Assembly: GCF_030409335.1 (NCBI RefSeq)
Contig: NZ_JAUFPN010000020.1
Location: forward strand, 1 to 64,000
Length of the DNA stretch: 64,000 nucleotides
DNA from: Paeniroseomonas aquatica
GTDB taxonomy: Bacteria; Pseudomonadota; Alphaproteobacteria; Acetobacterales; Acetobacteraceae
Direction of reading: 5' to 3'
Within the stretch, counting starts at the first letter, position 1. Every line of letters starts with the position of its first letter. Positions 44,638 to 54,871 of this stretch are shown here, piece after piece. Below the pieces are notes generated by a model, which was not told the origin of the DNA, did no database searches, and saw nothing but the letters and a program-made list of their open reading frames with translations. The position numbers and the translations under genes are program-made.

Positions 44638-45411
44638 GTGAGCGACGTCAGAGCAGGCAACCTGGGCGAGTATGCCCTGGCCGGGAAGGTCGCGGTCATC
44701 GCCGGCGGCAGCAACGGCATCGGCGCCGCCACCGCCCGGCGGCTGGCCGCGGCGGGTGCAATCCTCGGCATCGGCTACAATACCGGCGCGGAGCGCGCCG
44801 CCGCGCTGGCCGCCGAACTGCCCGGGCGCGGGCATCTCGCGCTGCGCATGCCGATGGAGGACAGCGCCGCGCTGCGCGCCGCCGCCGCCGAGGTGGAGGC
44901 CAGGCTCGGACGCTGCGACGTGCTGGTGAACTCCGCCGCCACCACCCGGGCGGTGCCGCATGCCGACCTCGAGGCGCTGGACGATGCGCTGATCGACCGG
45001 GTGCTGGTCACCAACGTGCGCGGCCCCTTCGCCACCGTCCGCGCCTTCGCGCCGCTGCTGAAGCGCGGCGGCGACGGCGTCATCGTCAACATCTCCTCGC
45101 TCGCCGCCATCACCGGCACCGGCAGCAGCATCATCTACGGCGCCTCCAAGGCGGCGCTGGACACCATGGGGCTGTCGCTGGCGCGGGTGCTGGCGCCCGA
45201 GATCCGCGTGGTCTCGATCTCGCCCTCGGCGGTCGCCACGGATTTCGTTCCCGGCCGCAGCCGGGCGGCGGTGGAGAAGGCGGCCGGCGCCTCGCCGCTG
45301 CGGACGGTGACGGAGGCGGACGACGTGGCCCTGGCCATCATGGCGGCGGTGACGCATCTGCGGCTCACCACCGGCAGCGTCATCCTGGTGGATGGCGGCA
45401 AGCACCTCTGA
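44638..45411 (+). CDS. short-chain dehydrogenase/reductase (SDR)
   Basis: A 257-residue classical SDR. The cofactor loop is VIAGGSNGIGAATARRL near 20-36, DVLVNSAATTRAV carries the NAG-like motif, and the catalytic Ser and Tyr-Lys are in VNISSLAAI and IIYGASKAALD. The end SVILVDGGKHL is typical. A GTG at 44638 with GGGGGAG eight bases upstream is the best start. The sequence resembles ketoacyl reductases or sugar dehydrogenases; the substrate is open. It is convergent with the frameshifted membrane protein gene. Confidence 0.88.
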   Translation: MSDVRAGNLGEYALAGKVAVIAGGSNGIGAATARRLAAAGAILGIGYNTGAERAAALAAELPGRGHLALRMPMEDSAALRAAAAEVEARLGRCDVLVNSAATTRAVPHADLEALDDALIDRVLVTNVRGPFATVRAFAPLLKRGGDGVIVNISSLAAITGTGSSIIYGASKAALDTMGLSLARVLAPEIRVVSISPSAVATDFVPGRSRAAVEKAAGASPLRTVTEADDVALAIMAAVTHLRLTTGSVILVDGGKHL

Positions 45412-45426
45412 GGCGGGGGCCCCGCC

Positions 45427-46943
45427 CTAGCGGGTGACCTGGCCGCCGGGCCGGGCCGCGGCCGGCACCAGCGCCGGCCGCCGCGGCAGCAGCACGGCGA
45501 CGACGGCGATCAGGCCGAGCCAGGTGATGCGGGCCTGGTAGCGGCCGGCCGGGCCCGAGAGCGCGCCGGTGATGGCGGCATTGCCGAGCAGCGCCGCCAG
45601 CACCAGCGCGGTCAGCACCACGCCGCGCGGCCCGTGCCGGCGCCCCTGTCCCGGCCGCCCGGGGGCCGAAGTTGCCTCGGCGGTCGCCCCCGGCTGCTCG
45701 GCGCGCGGCCAGGCCAGTGCCACCAGCAGCAGCACCAGCGTGCCGTAGAAGATGGCGGCATGCAGGGTGGCCAGCCGCTCCACCATCGGCAGCAGGGTGC
45801 CGCGCTGCTGCCGGGCGGCCAGGAAGGCGGCATGCTCGGCCGGGAAGAAGCGCTCGATCAGCGGCTCCGGCCCCGGCGTGCCGAGCCAGGGGCCAAGCCC
45901 GTCGCCGGTGTCGATCTGGGTGAGCTGCAGCAGCGTGTTGCCGATGGCGGCGTGCAGCACGCCGAGCGGATCCTCCCTGATCACGTCGCGGATGATGCTC
46001 GAGGCCTCCGCCGCCCAGGCCTTGGGCCCACCGAGCCGGGTGTGCAGCGGCCCCGACGGGTCCCAGAGGAAGTGGTTGTGACCAATGCCGAGCTCCCAGC
46101 GCACGGCGCAGATCCGGAATTCCTCCGAGGGGCAATGCCGGTCCAGCCAGGCCTGGCCGGAGGCGTCGAAGAGCATGCGGGTGGCGAGGAAGACCGAGCC
46201 GTAGGGCGAGACCGCCGGGGCGCGGTGGACGGCGGCATTGACCGCGAGCAGCGCCAGCGCCGCCAGCAGCGGCGGCGCCGCCATGCGGCCGAGGACCCGC
46301 AGCGCCGGCCGCAGCCCCTGCCCGAGGGCCAGCAGGAAGCCGACCATCGCCAGGCCCAGCGCCAGCGGCACGTGGCTCTGGTGGACGACGACGGCGAGGC
46401 AGGCGAGTCCGAGGACGTACCAGCGCTCGATGCGGGACAGGGCGGCGTTGCGGAAGCCGATGAGCCAGGCGCAGAGCACGACGACGCCGGTGAAGAGGTC
46501 CGGCTGCAGCTGCGCGACGATGAAGGGCAGGCCGGTCAGCATCGCCAGCGCCAGCGCGGTCAGCAGCAGCGGCGCCGTCCCGGCATGGCCCTGCGCCCGC
46601 AGCACCAGATGCAGCAGATGCGCGACCAGCAGCCCCTGCGCCGCGACCACCGGCCAGAGCGACAGGCGCCAGTGCACCGCATGCAGGAAGAGGCTGTAGA
46701 AGGGCGGCCGGTCCCAGCCACATAGACCAGCAGGGCCTGGCCGAGGTAGGTGCCGGTATCGGCGAAGACCAGGGGATAGCCGTTCCACATCGCCGGCCAG
46801 GTCAGCAGGAGGGCCGCCAGCCCGATCGCCCAGACGGGGTTGCCGCCGCCGCCCGGCCCGGTTGCGAGGTCGACCGCGGGCAGGCCTGGGCGCAGCAATC
46901 CTGTAGCCACGGCAGGGTCCTGCCGTAGAGGTTCAAGAGGCAT
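45427..46943 (-). pseudogene. polytopic membrane protein interrupted by a frameshift
   Basis: The gene would encode a protein of about 500 residues with some ten hydrophobic segments, resembling uncharacterised glycosyltransferase-like membrane proteins. The N-terminal part reads MPLEPLRQDPAV ... LVFADTGTYLGQALLVYV, and the continuation GWDRPPFYSLFLHAVHW lies in another frame. Restoring one G in GTGGGC (complement of 46717-46721) would join them as VYVGWDRPP. So one base has been lost, or the base was missed in sequencing. The remainder, to 45427, is open and ends with a basic tail. The start at 46943 has a weak AGG upstream. Confidence 0.75.
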
Positions 46944-47055
46944 CGGGGACCTGCTTTTGACGCGGTGTCCCAATTTCAATACTATTCAGACGCCTGGACG
47001 TCATTAAACGACTAGGTAGGCAACGCGGATGTGAATGTGTTGCAGCCACAGATCG

Positions 47056-47588
47056 TTACATTTTTGTTTCTGAGGCCGTCAGGCGCCTCAGCCTCTTGGC
47101 CATGCCGAGGTAGGCCAGCACCAGCAGCAGGATGGCCCCGGGCAGCGCCCCCGGCAGCGGGGGGAAGCCGAGCAGCGGCGCCAGCGGGCCAAGCGCCAAG
47201 CCTAGCGAGGTGGCGAGGTCGACGACCGGGGAGAGCGGCCGCATCACCAGGGTGAAGCGCAGCACCGCCCGCATGTCCCAGGCGTGCGGGCGGGCCGGGT
47301 CGGCCTCGTCCACCGCATCGAAGGAGATGATAACGAAGCCCGGCCAGTCCCCGGACAGGCCGGAGACCAGCCCGGCGACCAGCAGGATGTCGACCAGCGG
47401 CTCCGCCAGCCGCCGGCCGAGCTTGCGCAGCAGGCGGCGGCCCGGCGGCTCGCCCACCGCACCGGCGCCGGTGGCGGCGAGGCGGCGGGCGGCCTCCCCC
47501 GGGTGTCGAGGCCCCGGGCGGTGGCGCCGAGCCGGGCGAGCGGTGCCTCGGTCGGCTCGGTCCGGAAGCGGTCGGTCGGGGGTGCCAT
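47056..47588 (-). pseudogene. remnant of an MgtA/MgtB-type Mg2+ P-type ATPase
   Basis: Both ends of an Mg2+-transporting P-type ATPase are present but the middle is gone. The N-terminal cytoplasmic part, ATARGLD then (after a frameshift) PGEAARRLAATGAGAVGE and LAEPLVDILLVAGLVSGLSGDW, is typical of the beginning of these pumps. It runs straight into FDAVDEADPARPHAWDMR and RFTLVMRPLSPVVDL, which belongs near the C-terminal membrane helices of MgtA, ending GPLAPLLGFPPLPG and a basic tail. The DKTGT phosphorylation site and nucleotide domains, several hundred residues, are deleted. What is left (open 47056-47457) might be made as a small membrane protein. Confidence 0.75.
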
Positions 47589-47681
47589 GGCGGCAGGGCA
47601 GACCCGGCCCGGGGTCGGTTACACCGCGGTATTGGCATGCCGCGTGCTTCGCCGACAGCCACCCCGCGCAAGGAGCCCGCC

Positions 47682-48365
47682 ATGTCCCGCAGCATCGAGA
47701 TCGCCGCCCGGCCCGAGCCCATCCGCGTGGTCCCGGAGGAAACCGCGCTGATCGTGGTCGACATGCAGAACGCCTATTGCTCGAAGGGCGGCTACCTCGA
47801 CCTCTGCGGCTTCGACGTCTCGGGCGCCGCGCCGGTCATCGAGGAGACCCGGCAGGTGGTCGCCGCCTGCCGGGCGGCGGGCATCCCGGTCATCTTCCTG
47901 CAGAACGGCTTCTCGGCCGATCTGCGGGAGGCGCCGGGGCCGGCGGCGCCGGTCTGGCACAAGTCGAATGCGCTGAAATTCATGCGGGCGAACGAGGCCT
48001 ATGCCGGAAAGCTCATCACCCATGGCACCTGGGACCATGCCATCGTCGATGGGCTGGCGCCGCAGCCGGGCGACCTGCTGGTGCCGAAGGCGCGCTACAG
48101 CGGCTTCGCCGGGACCGGGCTGGAGCAGCTGCTGGCGGCGCGGCGGGTGCGCACGGTGCTGGTCGCCGGCGTCGCCACCAACGTCTGCGTCGAGAGCACC
48201 ATCCGCGACGCCTATCACCGCGAGTTCTTCCCCGTGATGATCACCGACGCCACCATGGCGGCCGGGCCGGGGGCGCAGGAGGCGACGGAATTCAACGTCC
48301 AGGCCTTCTTCGGCTGGCTGACCACCGGGGCCGAGCTGCGGGCGGCGCTGCTGGGCAACGCCTGA
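47682..48365 (+). CDS. rutB: ureidoacrylate amidohydrolase RutB
   Basis: A 227-residue cysteine hydrolase of the isochorismatase superfamily very close to E. coli RutB, which hydrolyses ureidoacrylate in the Rut pyrimidine-degradation pathway. Asp, Lys and Cys of the triad are in LIVVDMQNAY, LVPKARYSGF and GVATNVCVEST. HKSNALKFMR and FNVQAFFGW are also shared. AAGGAG lies six bases before the ATG at 47682. No rutA or other rut genes are in the window, so this copy is isolated here and may hydrolyse another ureido or carbamoyl acid. Confidence 0.85.
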   Translation: MSRSIEIAARPEPIRVVPEETALIVVDMQNAYCSKGGYLDLCGFDVSGAAPVIEETRQVVAACRAAGIPVIFLQNGFSADLREAPGPAAPVWHKSNALKFMRANEAYAGKLITHGTWDHAIVDGLAPQPGDLLVPKARYSGFAGTGLEQLLAARRVRTVLVAGVATNVCVESTIRDAYHREFFPVMITDATMAAGPGAQEATEFNVQAFFGWLTTGAELRAALLGNA

Positions 48366-48374
48366 AAAAGGGCC

Positions 48375-48391
48375 GGGGGATGCGATCCCCC
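48375..48391. terminator. hairpin between convergent rutB and pntB
   Basis: GGGGGAT at 48375-48381 pairs with ATCCCCC at 48385-48391 around a GCG loop, ten bases after the rutB stop codon, with an A-tract on its 5' side. Read from the minus strand that tract becomes a T-tract, so it may also terminate the pnt operon. Confidence 0.55.
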
Positions 48392-48421
48392 GCCCCCCTC
48401 ACCCCTGCCTGCGCCGCGGCG

Positions 48422-49831
<1,410 letters not shown>

Positions 49832-49834
49832 GGC

Positions 49835-50233
49835 CTAGCTCCCCTTCTTCTTGAACATCGAGAGCATGCGCCGGGAGACCAGGAAGCCGCCGAAGATGTT
49901 CACCGAAGCCAAGGTCACCGCGATGAAGCCGAAGACCTGCGCCGCGGTGCTCTCGCCGAGGCCGGCGGCCAGGATGGCGCCGACGACGATGACCGAGGAG
50001 ATGGCGTTGGTCACGCCCATCAGCGGGCTGTGCAGCGCTGGCGTCACGTTCCAGACCACGTAGTAGCCGACGAAGCAGGCGAGCAGGAAGATCGTCAGCA
50101 GCAGCAGGAAGGGCTCGGCGGCGGCGGCCACCGGCGCCACGTGCTGCTCGGCCAGCAGCCGCGCCTGGGCGGCCAGCTCGAGGGCGCGGTTGGCCGTGGC
50201 GCTGGCCTGATTGGCCAGGTCTGTGGGGTTCAT
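49835..50233 (-). CDS. pntAB: NAD(P) transhydrogenase subunit alpha, membrane part
   Basis: A 132-residue membrane protein, the separate second half of PntA found in many alphaproteobacteria. It has three to four helices with [21 protein letters not shown]-type segments and [22 protein letters not shown] at the end. In E. coli this region is fused to the NAD-binding domain, and here it is its own gene. A 13-bp gap separates it from the upstream pntAA. It assembles with PntB in the membrane. Confidence 0.93.
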   Translation of the reverse strand: MNPTDLANQASATANRALELAAQARLLAEQHVAPVAAAAEPFLLLLTIFLLACFVGYYVVWNVTPALHSPLMGVTNAISSVIVVGAILAAGLGESTAAQVFGFIAVTLASVNIFGGFLVSRRMLSMFKKKGS

Positions 50234-50246
50234 GGGGCGGATCTCC

Positions 50247-51404
50247 TCAGGCGGCCTGGGCGGGCGCGAAGCTCGGGTGCACCACGGCGCCGCCGCGGGT
50301 CAGCATGACGCCTTTGACGATGTCGTCCTCGGCCGGCAGCTTCGGGACCTTCGCCTCCTTGTCCCAGAAGGTGGTCAGCAGGGTCAGCAGGTTCCGCGCG
50401 AAGAGCTGCGAGGAGGCCGCCGGGATGCGGCCGGGCCAGTTGTTGAAGCCGAGGATGGTCACGCCGCCCGGGGTGGTGAAGGCCTCGCCCGGCTTGGTCA
50501 GCGCGACGTTGCCGCCGGCGTCCGAGGCGATGTCGACGATGACGCTGCCCGGCTTCATGCTCTCGACCATCGCCGCGGTCACCAGCGTGGGGGCCTTGCG
50601 GCCCTGCACCAGGGCGGTGGTGATGACGATGTCCTGCTTGGCCAGATGGGCGGCGACGACCTCGCCCTGCTTCTGCATGAAGCCGGCGCTCATCGGCTTG
50701 GCATAGCCGCCGGCGGTCTGGGCGGCGCGGCTTTCCTCGTCCTCGTGGCCGACGAAGCTGGCGCCGAGCGACTTGATCTCCTCCTTCGCCGCCGGCCGGA
50801 CGTCGGTCGCCGAGACCCGGCCGCCGAGCCGGCGGGCGGTGGCGATCGCCTGCAGCCCGGCGACGCCGGCGCCCATGACGAAGACATTGGCGGCGGGGAT
50901 GGTGCCGGCCGCGGTCATCAGCATGGGGAAGCCGCGGTCGAAGGTGCTGGCGGCCTCGATGACGGCGCGGTAGCCGGCGAGGTTCGCCTGGGAGGAGAGG
51001 ATGTCCATCGACTGCGCCCGGGTGATGCGCGGCAGCAGCTCCATCGCCCCGGCGTCGATACCGGCGGCGGCATAGGCGGCGGCCATCTCCGGCGTCGCCT
51101 GCAGCTGGCCCAGCATGAGCGCGCCGCGCGGGATCAGCGCCAGCTCGTCGAGCGCGCCCTCGCCGGCGGCGAGCGGGGCGCGGATCTTCAGCACGATCCC
51201 GGCGTCCTTCAGGGCGGCCGCCGCATCCGGCGCCAGCTCGGCCCCGGCGGCGGTGAATTCGGCGTCCGGTATGCCGGCACCGGCCCCAGCCCCGGCCTCG
51301 ACCGCAACGGTCAGGCCGAGGGCGATGAACTTCTTGACCGTCTCGGGCGTCGCCGCGACCCGCGTCTCGGCCGGACGGCGTTCCTTCAGGACTGCTAGGC
51401 GCAT
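50247..51404 (-). CDS. pntAA: NAD(P) transhydrogenase subunit alpha, NAD-binding part
   Basis: A 385-residue soluble domain I subunit. [20 protein letters not shown] begins the alanine-dehydrogenase-like fold. [22 protein letters not shown] (about 120-141) is the conserved RAQSMD region, [22 protein letters not shown] the NAD loop, and the end [25 protein letters not shown] is typical. It binds NAD(H) for hydride transfer to NADP in PntB. It starts the three-gene operon; the upstream region lies between it and a strong hairpin that closes the ABC1-kinase transcript. Confidence 0.94.
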   Translation of the reverse strand: MRLAVLKERRPAETRVAATPETVKKFIALGLTVAVEAGAGAGAGIPDAEFTAAGAELAPDAAAALKDAGIVLKIRAPLAAGEGALDELALIPRGALMLGQLQATPEMAAAYAAAGIDAGAMELLPRITRAQSMDILSSQANLAGYRAVIEAASTFDRGFPMLMTAAGTIPAANVFVMGAGVAGLQAIATARRLGGRVSATDVRPAAKEEIKSLGASFVGHEDEESRAAQTAGGYAKPMSAGFMQKQGEVVAAHLAKQDIVITTALVQGRKAPTLVTAAMVESMKPGSVIVDIASDAGGNVALTKPGEAFTTPGGVTILGFNNWPGRIPAASSQLFARNLLTLLTTFWDKEAKVPKLPAEDDIVKGVMLTRGGAVVHPSFAPAQAA

Positions 51405-51467
51405 GCAGGGATCCCCCTTTGGCGCCGGAACATGCTGAAACGTGAGCGGTGAGGCAAGACCATAACG

Positions 51468-51497
51468 CCGGCCGCCGCGCCGGGGCGCGGCGGCCGG
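51468..51497 (-). terminator. strong G+C hairpin between the ABC1-kinase gene and the pnt operon
   Basis: CCGGCCGCCGCGC (51468-51480) pairs perfectly with GCGCGGCGGCCGG (51485-51497) around a CGGG loop, seven bases after the stop codon of the ABC1-kinase gene. It probably ends that transcript and separates it from the pnt operon 64 bases further on. No T-tract follows. Confidence 0.6.
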
Positions 51498-51504
51498 CCC
51501 GGCG

Positions 51505-52881
51505 TCAGGGCGCGAGCGGCCTGACCACCGCGGCCGGGACCCGGGCCTCGGCCAGCGCCGCCGCCTGGCGTTCGGCCAGCGAGGTCTCGGTATGCTCCTC
51601 GACCAGCTCCATGAAGGCGCGGTGCCAGTTGATGTCCGCCCGCAGCCGCAGGAAGACGCTGCCGAGGCCGATCGCGGCGCGGTCCATCAACGGGAATTCG
51701 CGCGGGATCTTCACCCCGCCGGTCCGCTTCAGCCCCTCGTGCACCTTCTGCGCGATCTTGCGGCCATAGCCCACGTCGTCCGAGTACTGGATCGGCCGCA
51801 CCTTGTCCTGCACCAGCGGCTCGTAGAGGAAGGTGGCCCAGAGGCTCAGCACCTCCATGGTCTCCTTCGACAGGTTGCGGAAGCCCCAGATCCGGTAGGC
51901 CTCGGCCGCCTTCTCCTGGTCGTTGTCGCGCACCGCCTCGTACAGCAGGATCACGCCGCCGACGAAGCTCGGCGGGAAGACCCGGATCGTGCCGAAGTCG
52001 AGCAGGTTGATGCCGGCGCGGTCCGGCCGCACCTGGTAATTGCCGAGATGCGGGTCGCCGTGAATGACGCCGTACTGGTAGAAGGGCTTGTACCAGGCGC
52101 GGAACAGCGACTTGGCATAGGCATTGCGCTCCTCGAGCGGCGGGTCCTCCTCCAGCCGCTTGACGATGGCCCTCCCCTCCAGCCAGTTCATGGTCAGCAG
52201 CCGCCGGGTGCAGAGCTCCTCGACCGGGGCGGGGATGGTGACATCGGACGCGCCGCGCATCATCAGGCCATAGAGGCGCATCTGCGCGGCCTCGCGGAGG
52301 TAGTCGAGCTCCTCGCGCAGCCGGTCGCACATCTCCTGGTAGACCTCGCCGTTGTCGAGGGCGCTGTCCATCCGGCGGTAGACGCTCATCGCCAGCTTGA
52401 GCTGGCGGAGGTCGGCCTCCACCACGCTCGGCATGTCCGGGTACTGCAGCTTGCAGGCGACCTCGCGGCCATCCGGCAGGGTGGCGCGGTGGACCTGGCC
52501 GAGCGAGGCGGCGGCCGCCGCCTCCCGCCCGAAGGTCCGGAAGCGGCTCTCCCAGGCCGGGCCGAGCTCGGAGCCCATGCGGCGGCGGACGAAGGGCCAG
52601 CCCATCGGCGGGGCATTGGCCTGCAGCGTCGCCAGTTCCTCGGCGTATTCGTCGGGCAGGGCATCCGGCACGGTGGACAGGAATTGCGCCACCTTCATCA
52701 GCGGGCCTTTCAGCCCGCCGAGGATGGCCTTCAGATCCTCCGCATGCGCCGCCTTGTCGGTCTTGACGCCGAAGATGCGTTCCCCGGCGACGCGGGCGGC
52801 GATGCCGCCCACGGCGCCCGAGGTCCGCGCCATCCGGCGAAGCTCGCCGAAGAGCGTGCTGTCGGGATTGCGCTCAGACAT
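51505..52881 (-). CDS. ABC1/AarF (UbiB-like) atypical kinase-family protein
   Basis: A 458-residue ABC1-family protein. The motif in the family N-extension is LMKVAQFLSTVPDALP (KxAQ, where UbiB has KxGQ), the nucleotide loop AAAASLGQVHRATL, catalytic GVIHGDPHLGNYQV and DFG in LLDFGTIRVF. These proteins act as ATPases or kinases that support coenzyme Q synthesis or lipid handling. No transmembrane helix is seen near the C-terminus, unlike E. coli UbiB. The start at 52881 overlaps the end of the pepF gene by eight bases; a second in-frame ATG at 52896 is less likely. Confidence 0.85.
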   Translation of the reverse strand: MSERNPDSTLFGELRRMARTSGAVGGIAARVAGERIFGVKTDKAAHAEDLKAILGGLKGPLMKVAQFLSTVPDALPDEYAEELATLQANAPPMGWPFVRRRMGSELGPAWESRFRTFGREAAAAASLGQVHRATLPDGREVACKLQYPDMPSVVEADLRQLKLAMSVYRRMDSALDNGEVYQEMCDRLREELDYLREAAQMRLYGLMMRGASDVTIPAPVEELCTRRLLTMNWLEGRAIVKRLEEDPPLEERNAYAKSLFRAWYKPFYQYGVIHGDPHLGNYQVRPDRAGINLLDFGTIRVFPPSFVGGVILLYEAVRDNDQEKAAEAYRIWGFRNLSKETMEVLSLWATFLYEPLVQDKVRPIQYSDDVGYGRKIAQKVHEGLKRTGGVKIPREFPLMDRAAIGLGSVFLRLRADINWHRAFMELVEEHTETSLAERQAAALAEARVPAAVVRPLAP

Positions 52882-54790
52882 CCTGTTCCAACTCATCGAT
52901 GAAGCCGGCGATCACGTCGAGGCCGCGCTGCCAGAATCCGGGGTCGGAGGCATCGAGGCCGAAGGGCGCCAGCAGATCCTTGTGCCGCAGCGTGCCGCCG
53001 GCCTTCAACAGCTCGAGGTATTTCTGCTGGAAGTCCGGCACCACGCCATCCCGGTAGACGCCGTAGAGCGCATTCACCAGGCAGTCGCCGAAGGCATAGG
53101 CATAGACGTAGAAGGGCGAATGCACGAAATGCGGGATATAGGCCCAGTAGACCCCGTAGTCCTCGGTGAAGTCGAAGGCAGGGCCGAGGCTCTCGTGCTG
53201 CACCTGCATCCAGAGCTCGGCGATCCGGTCGCTGCTCAGCTCCCCCTGGCGGCGCTCCTCGTGCAGCAGGGTCTCGAAGCGGTAGAAGGCGATCTGCCGC
53301 ACCACCGTGTTCAGCATGTCCTCGACCTTGCCGGCCAGCATGAGGCGGCGGCGGGCGGGGTCGCCCTCGGCATCGAGCAGCCCGCGGAAGGTCAGCATCT
53401 CGCCGAAGACCGAGGCGGTCTCGGCCAGGGTGAGCGGCGTGCCCGACAGCAGGTAGCCCTGGCGTCCCGCCAGCACCTGGTGGACGCCATGGCCCAGCTC
53501 ATGCGCCAGGGTCATCACGTCCCGCGCCTTGCCGTGGTAGTTCAGCAGCAGGTAGGGATGCGCCGAGGGCACCGTCGGGTGGGCGAAGGCGCCGCCCGAC
53601 TTGCCCGGGCGCAGCGCCGCGTCGATCCAGGGGGCGCTGAAGAAGCGGGCGCCGATCTCGGCCAGCTCCGGGCTGAAGGCGCGGTAGCTGTCGAGCACGG
53701 TCTTGACCGCCTGCGGCCAGGGGATGCTGCGGTCCTGCTCGTCCGGCAGCGGCGCGTTGCGGTCCCAGTGCTGCAGCTTCTCGAGGCCGAGCCACTTCGC
53801 CTTCATCGCGTAGTAGCGATGCGACAGCCTGGGGAAGCTGGCCCGGACCGCCGTCACCAGCGCGTCGACCACCTCGTCCTCGACCATGTTGGCCCGGTTG
53901 CGGGAGGAGCCGGGGCGCGGGTACTGCCGCCAGCTGTCGATGATCTCCTTGTCCTTGGCCAGGGTGTTGGTGATCAGCGAGAACAGCCGCACCCGGCTGC
54001 CGAAGGCGGCCGAGATGCCCTCGGCGGCGGCGGCGCGCACCGCGCGGTCGCGGTCCGAGAGGCGGTTCAGCGCGGCGGAGACGGTCAGCTCCTCCTCCTG
54101 CCCCGCTGGGCCGACCTTCACCGTCATCCCGGCGATGGTCTCGTCGAACAGCCGGTTCCAGGCGGAGCGGCCGGTGACCTCCTTCTCGTGCAGCAGCCTC
54201 TCCAGCTCGTCCGAGAGCTGGTGCGGGCGGAACACCCGGAGGTCGCGCAGCCAGGGGCGCCAGCGCTCCAGCGCCCGGCTGCCGGCGAGCTTGCGCTCGA
54301 TCTCGGCATCCTCCAGCCGGTTCAGCTCGAGGGTGAAGAAGATCAGGTGGCTGCTGATCGCGGTCACCCGCTCCTGCAGGGTCTGGTAGAAGCGGCCGTT
54401 GGCCGGGTCGGTCGCATCGCCGGCGAAGACCAGCTGGCCGTAGCTCATGGCACGGCCGAGCACCTCCTCGATCCGCTCCAGCGCGGCGATCGCCTCGGCC
54501 AGCCCGTCGCCCGGGAGGCCGCCGAGCTTGCCGGCGTAGCGCGCCGCCAGGGCCTTGCCGTCGAGTTCCGCCTGGTCGAGGTCGGCGGTGAGCTTCGGAT
54601 CCTCCAGCGAGGCGTAGAGATCCGACAGGTCCCATTCGGGCAGCGGCCCGGTCGCCTCACCGGCGCCGGCATCCAGGGGGGAGAAGGACAGCCCTGAGGG
54701 GGCTGCGGCAGGTCGTCCGGCCGCCGCGGAATCCGCGGCGGCACGGGACGGGCTCGATGCGGGGATCGATTGGGGCTCGGCTCGGGTCAC
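52874..54790 (-). CDS. pepF: oligoendopeptidase F, M3 peptidase family
   Basis: A 638-residue zinc peptidase of the M3B group. The zinc motif is TLAHELGHGVHQVLAG, with the third ligand Glu in the following helix (TLAETASVFGEM). An alanine/serine-rich 45-residue start of low complexity precedes the domain, which begins PEWDLSDLY. The enzyme should cut peptides of about 7-17 residues in the cytoplasm. The ABC1-kinase gene overlaps its end by eight bases, so the two are translated together. It is divergent from the AMP-ligase gene, 81 bp away. Confidence 0.9.
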   Translation of the reverse strand: MTRAEPQSIPASSPSRAAADSAAAGRPAAAPSGLSFSPLDAGAGEATGPLPEWDLSDLYASLEDPKLTADLDQAELDGKALAARYAGKLGGLPGDGLAEAIAALERIEEVLGRAMSYGQLVFAGDATDPANGRFYQTLQERVTAISSHLIFFTLELNRLEDAEIERKLAGSRALERWRPWLRDLRVFRPHQLSDELERLLHEKEVTGRSAWNRLFDETIAGMTVKVGPAGQEEELTVSAALNRLSDRDRAVRAAAAEGISAAFGSRVRLFSLITNTLAKDKEIIDSWRQYPRPGSSRNRANMVEDEVVDALVTAVRASFPRLSHRYYAMKAKWLGLEKLQHWDRNAPLPDEQDRSIPWPQAVKTVLDSYRAFSPELAEIGARFFSAPWIDAALRPGKSGGAFAHPTVPSAHPYLLLNYHGKARDVMTLAHELGHGVHQVLAGRQGYLLSGTPLTLAETASVFGEMLTFRGLLDAEGDPARRRLMLAGKVEDMLNTVVRQIAFYRFETLLHEERRQGELSSDRIAELWMQVQHESLGPAFDFTEDYGVYWAYIPHFVHSPFYVYAYAFGDCLVNALYGVYRDGVVPDFQQKYLELLKAGGTLRHKDLLAPFGLDASDPGFWQRGLDVIAGFIDELEQDV

Positions 54791-54871
54791 GTCCCTGCAT
54801 ATATGGCGTCAAGGGCCGTGGCCAAGCCGCCGGGGCGAGGCAACAGCGGCAGAGACGGGGAAGCGTGCAGA

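Noticed and set aside
47056-47457. An intact 133-residue membrane protein of unknown family.
   Set aside because: Its two halves match the beginning and the end of Mg2+ P-type ATPases, and the missing N-terminal residues continue in another frame, so a remnant is the better reading.
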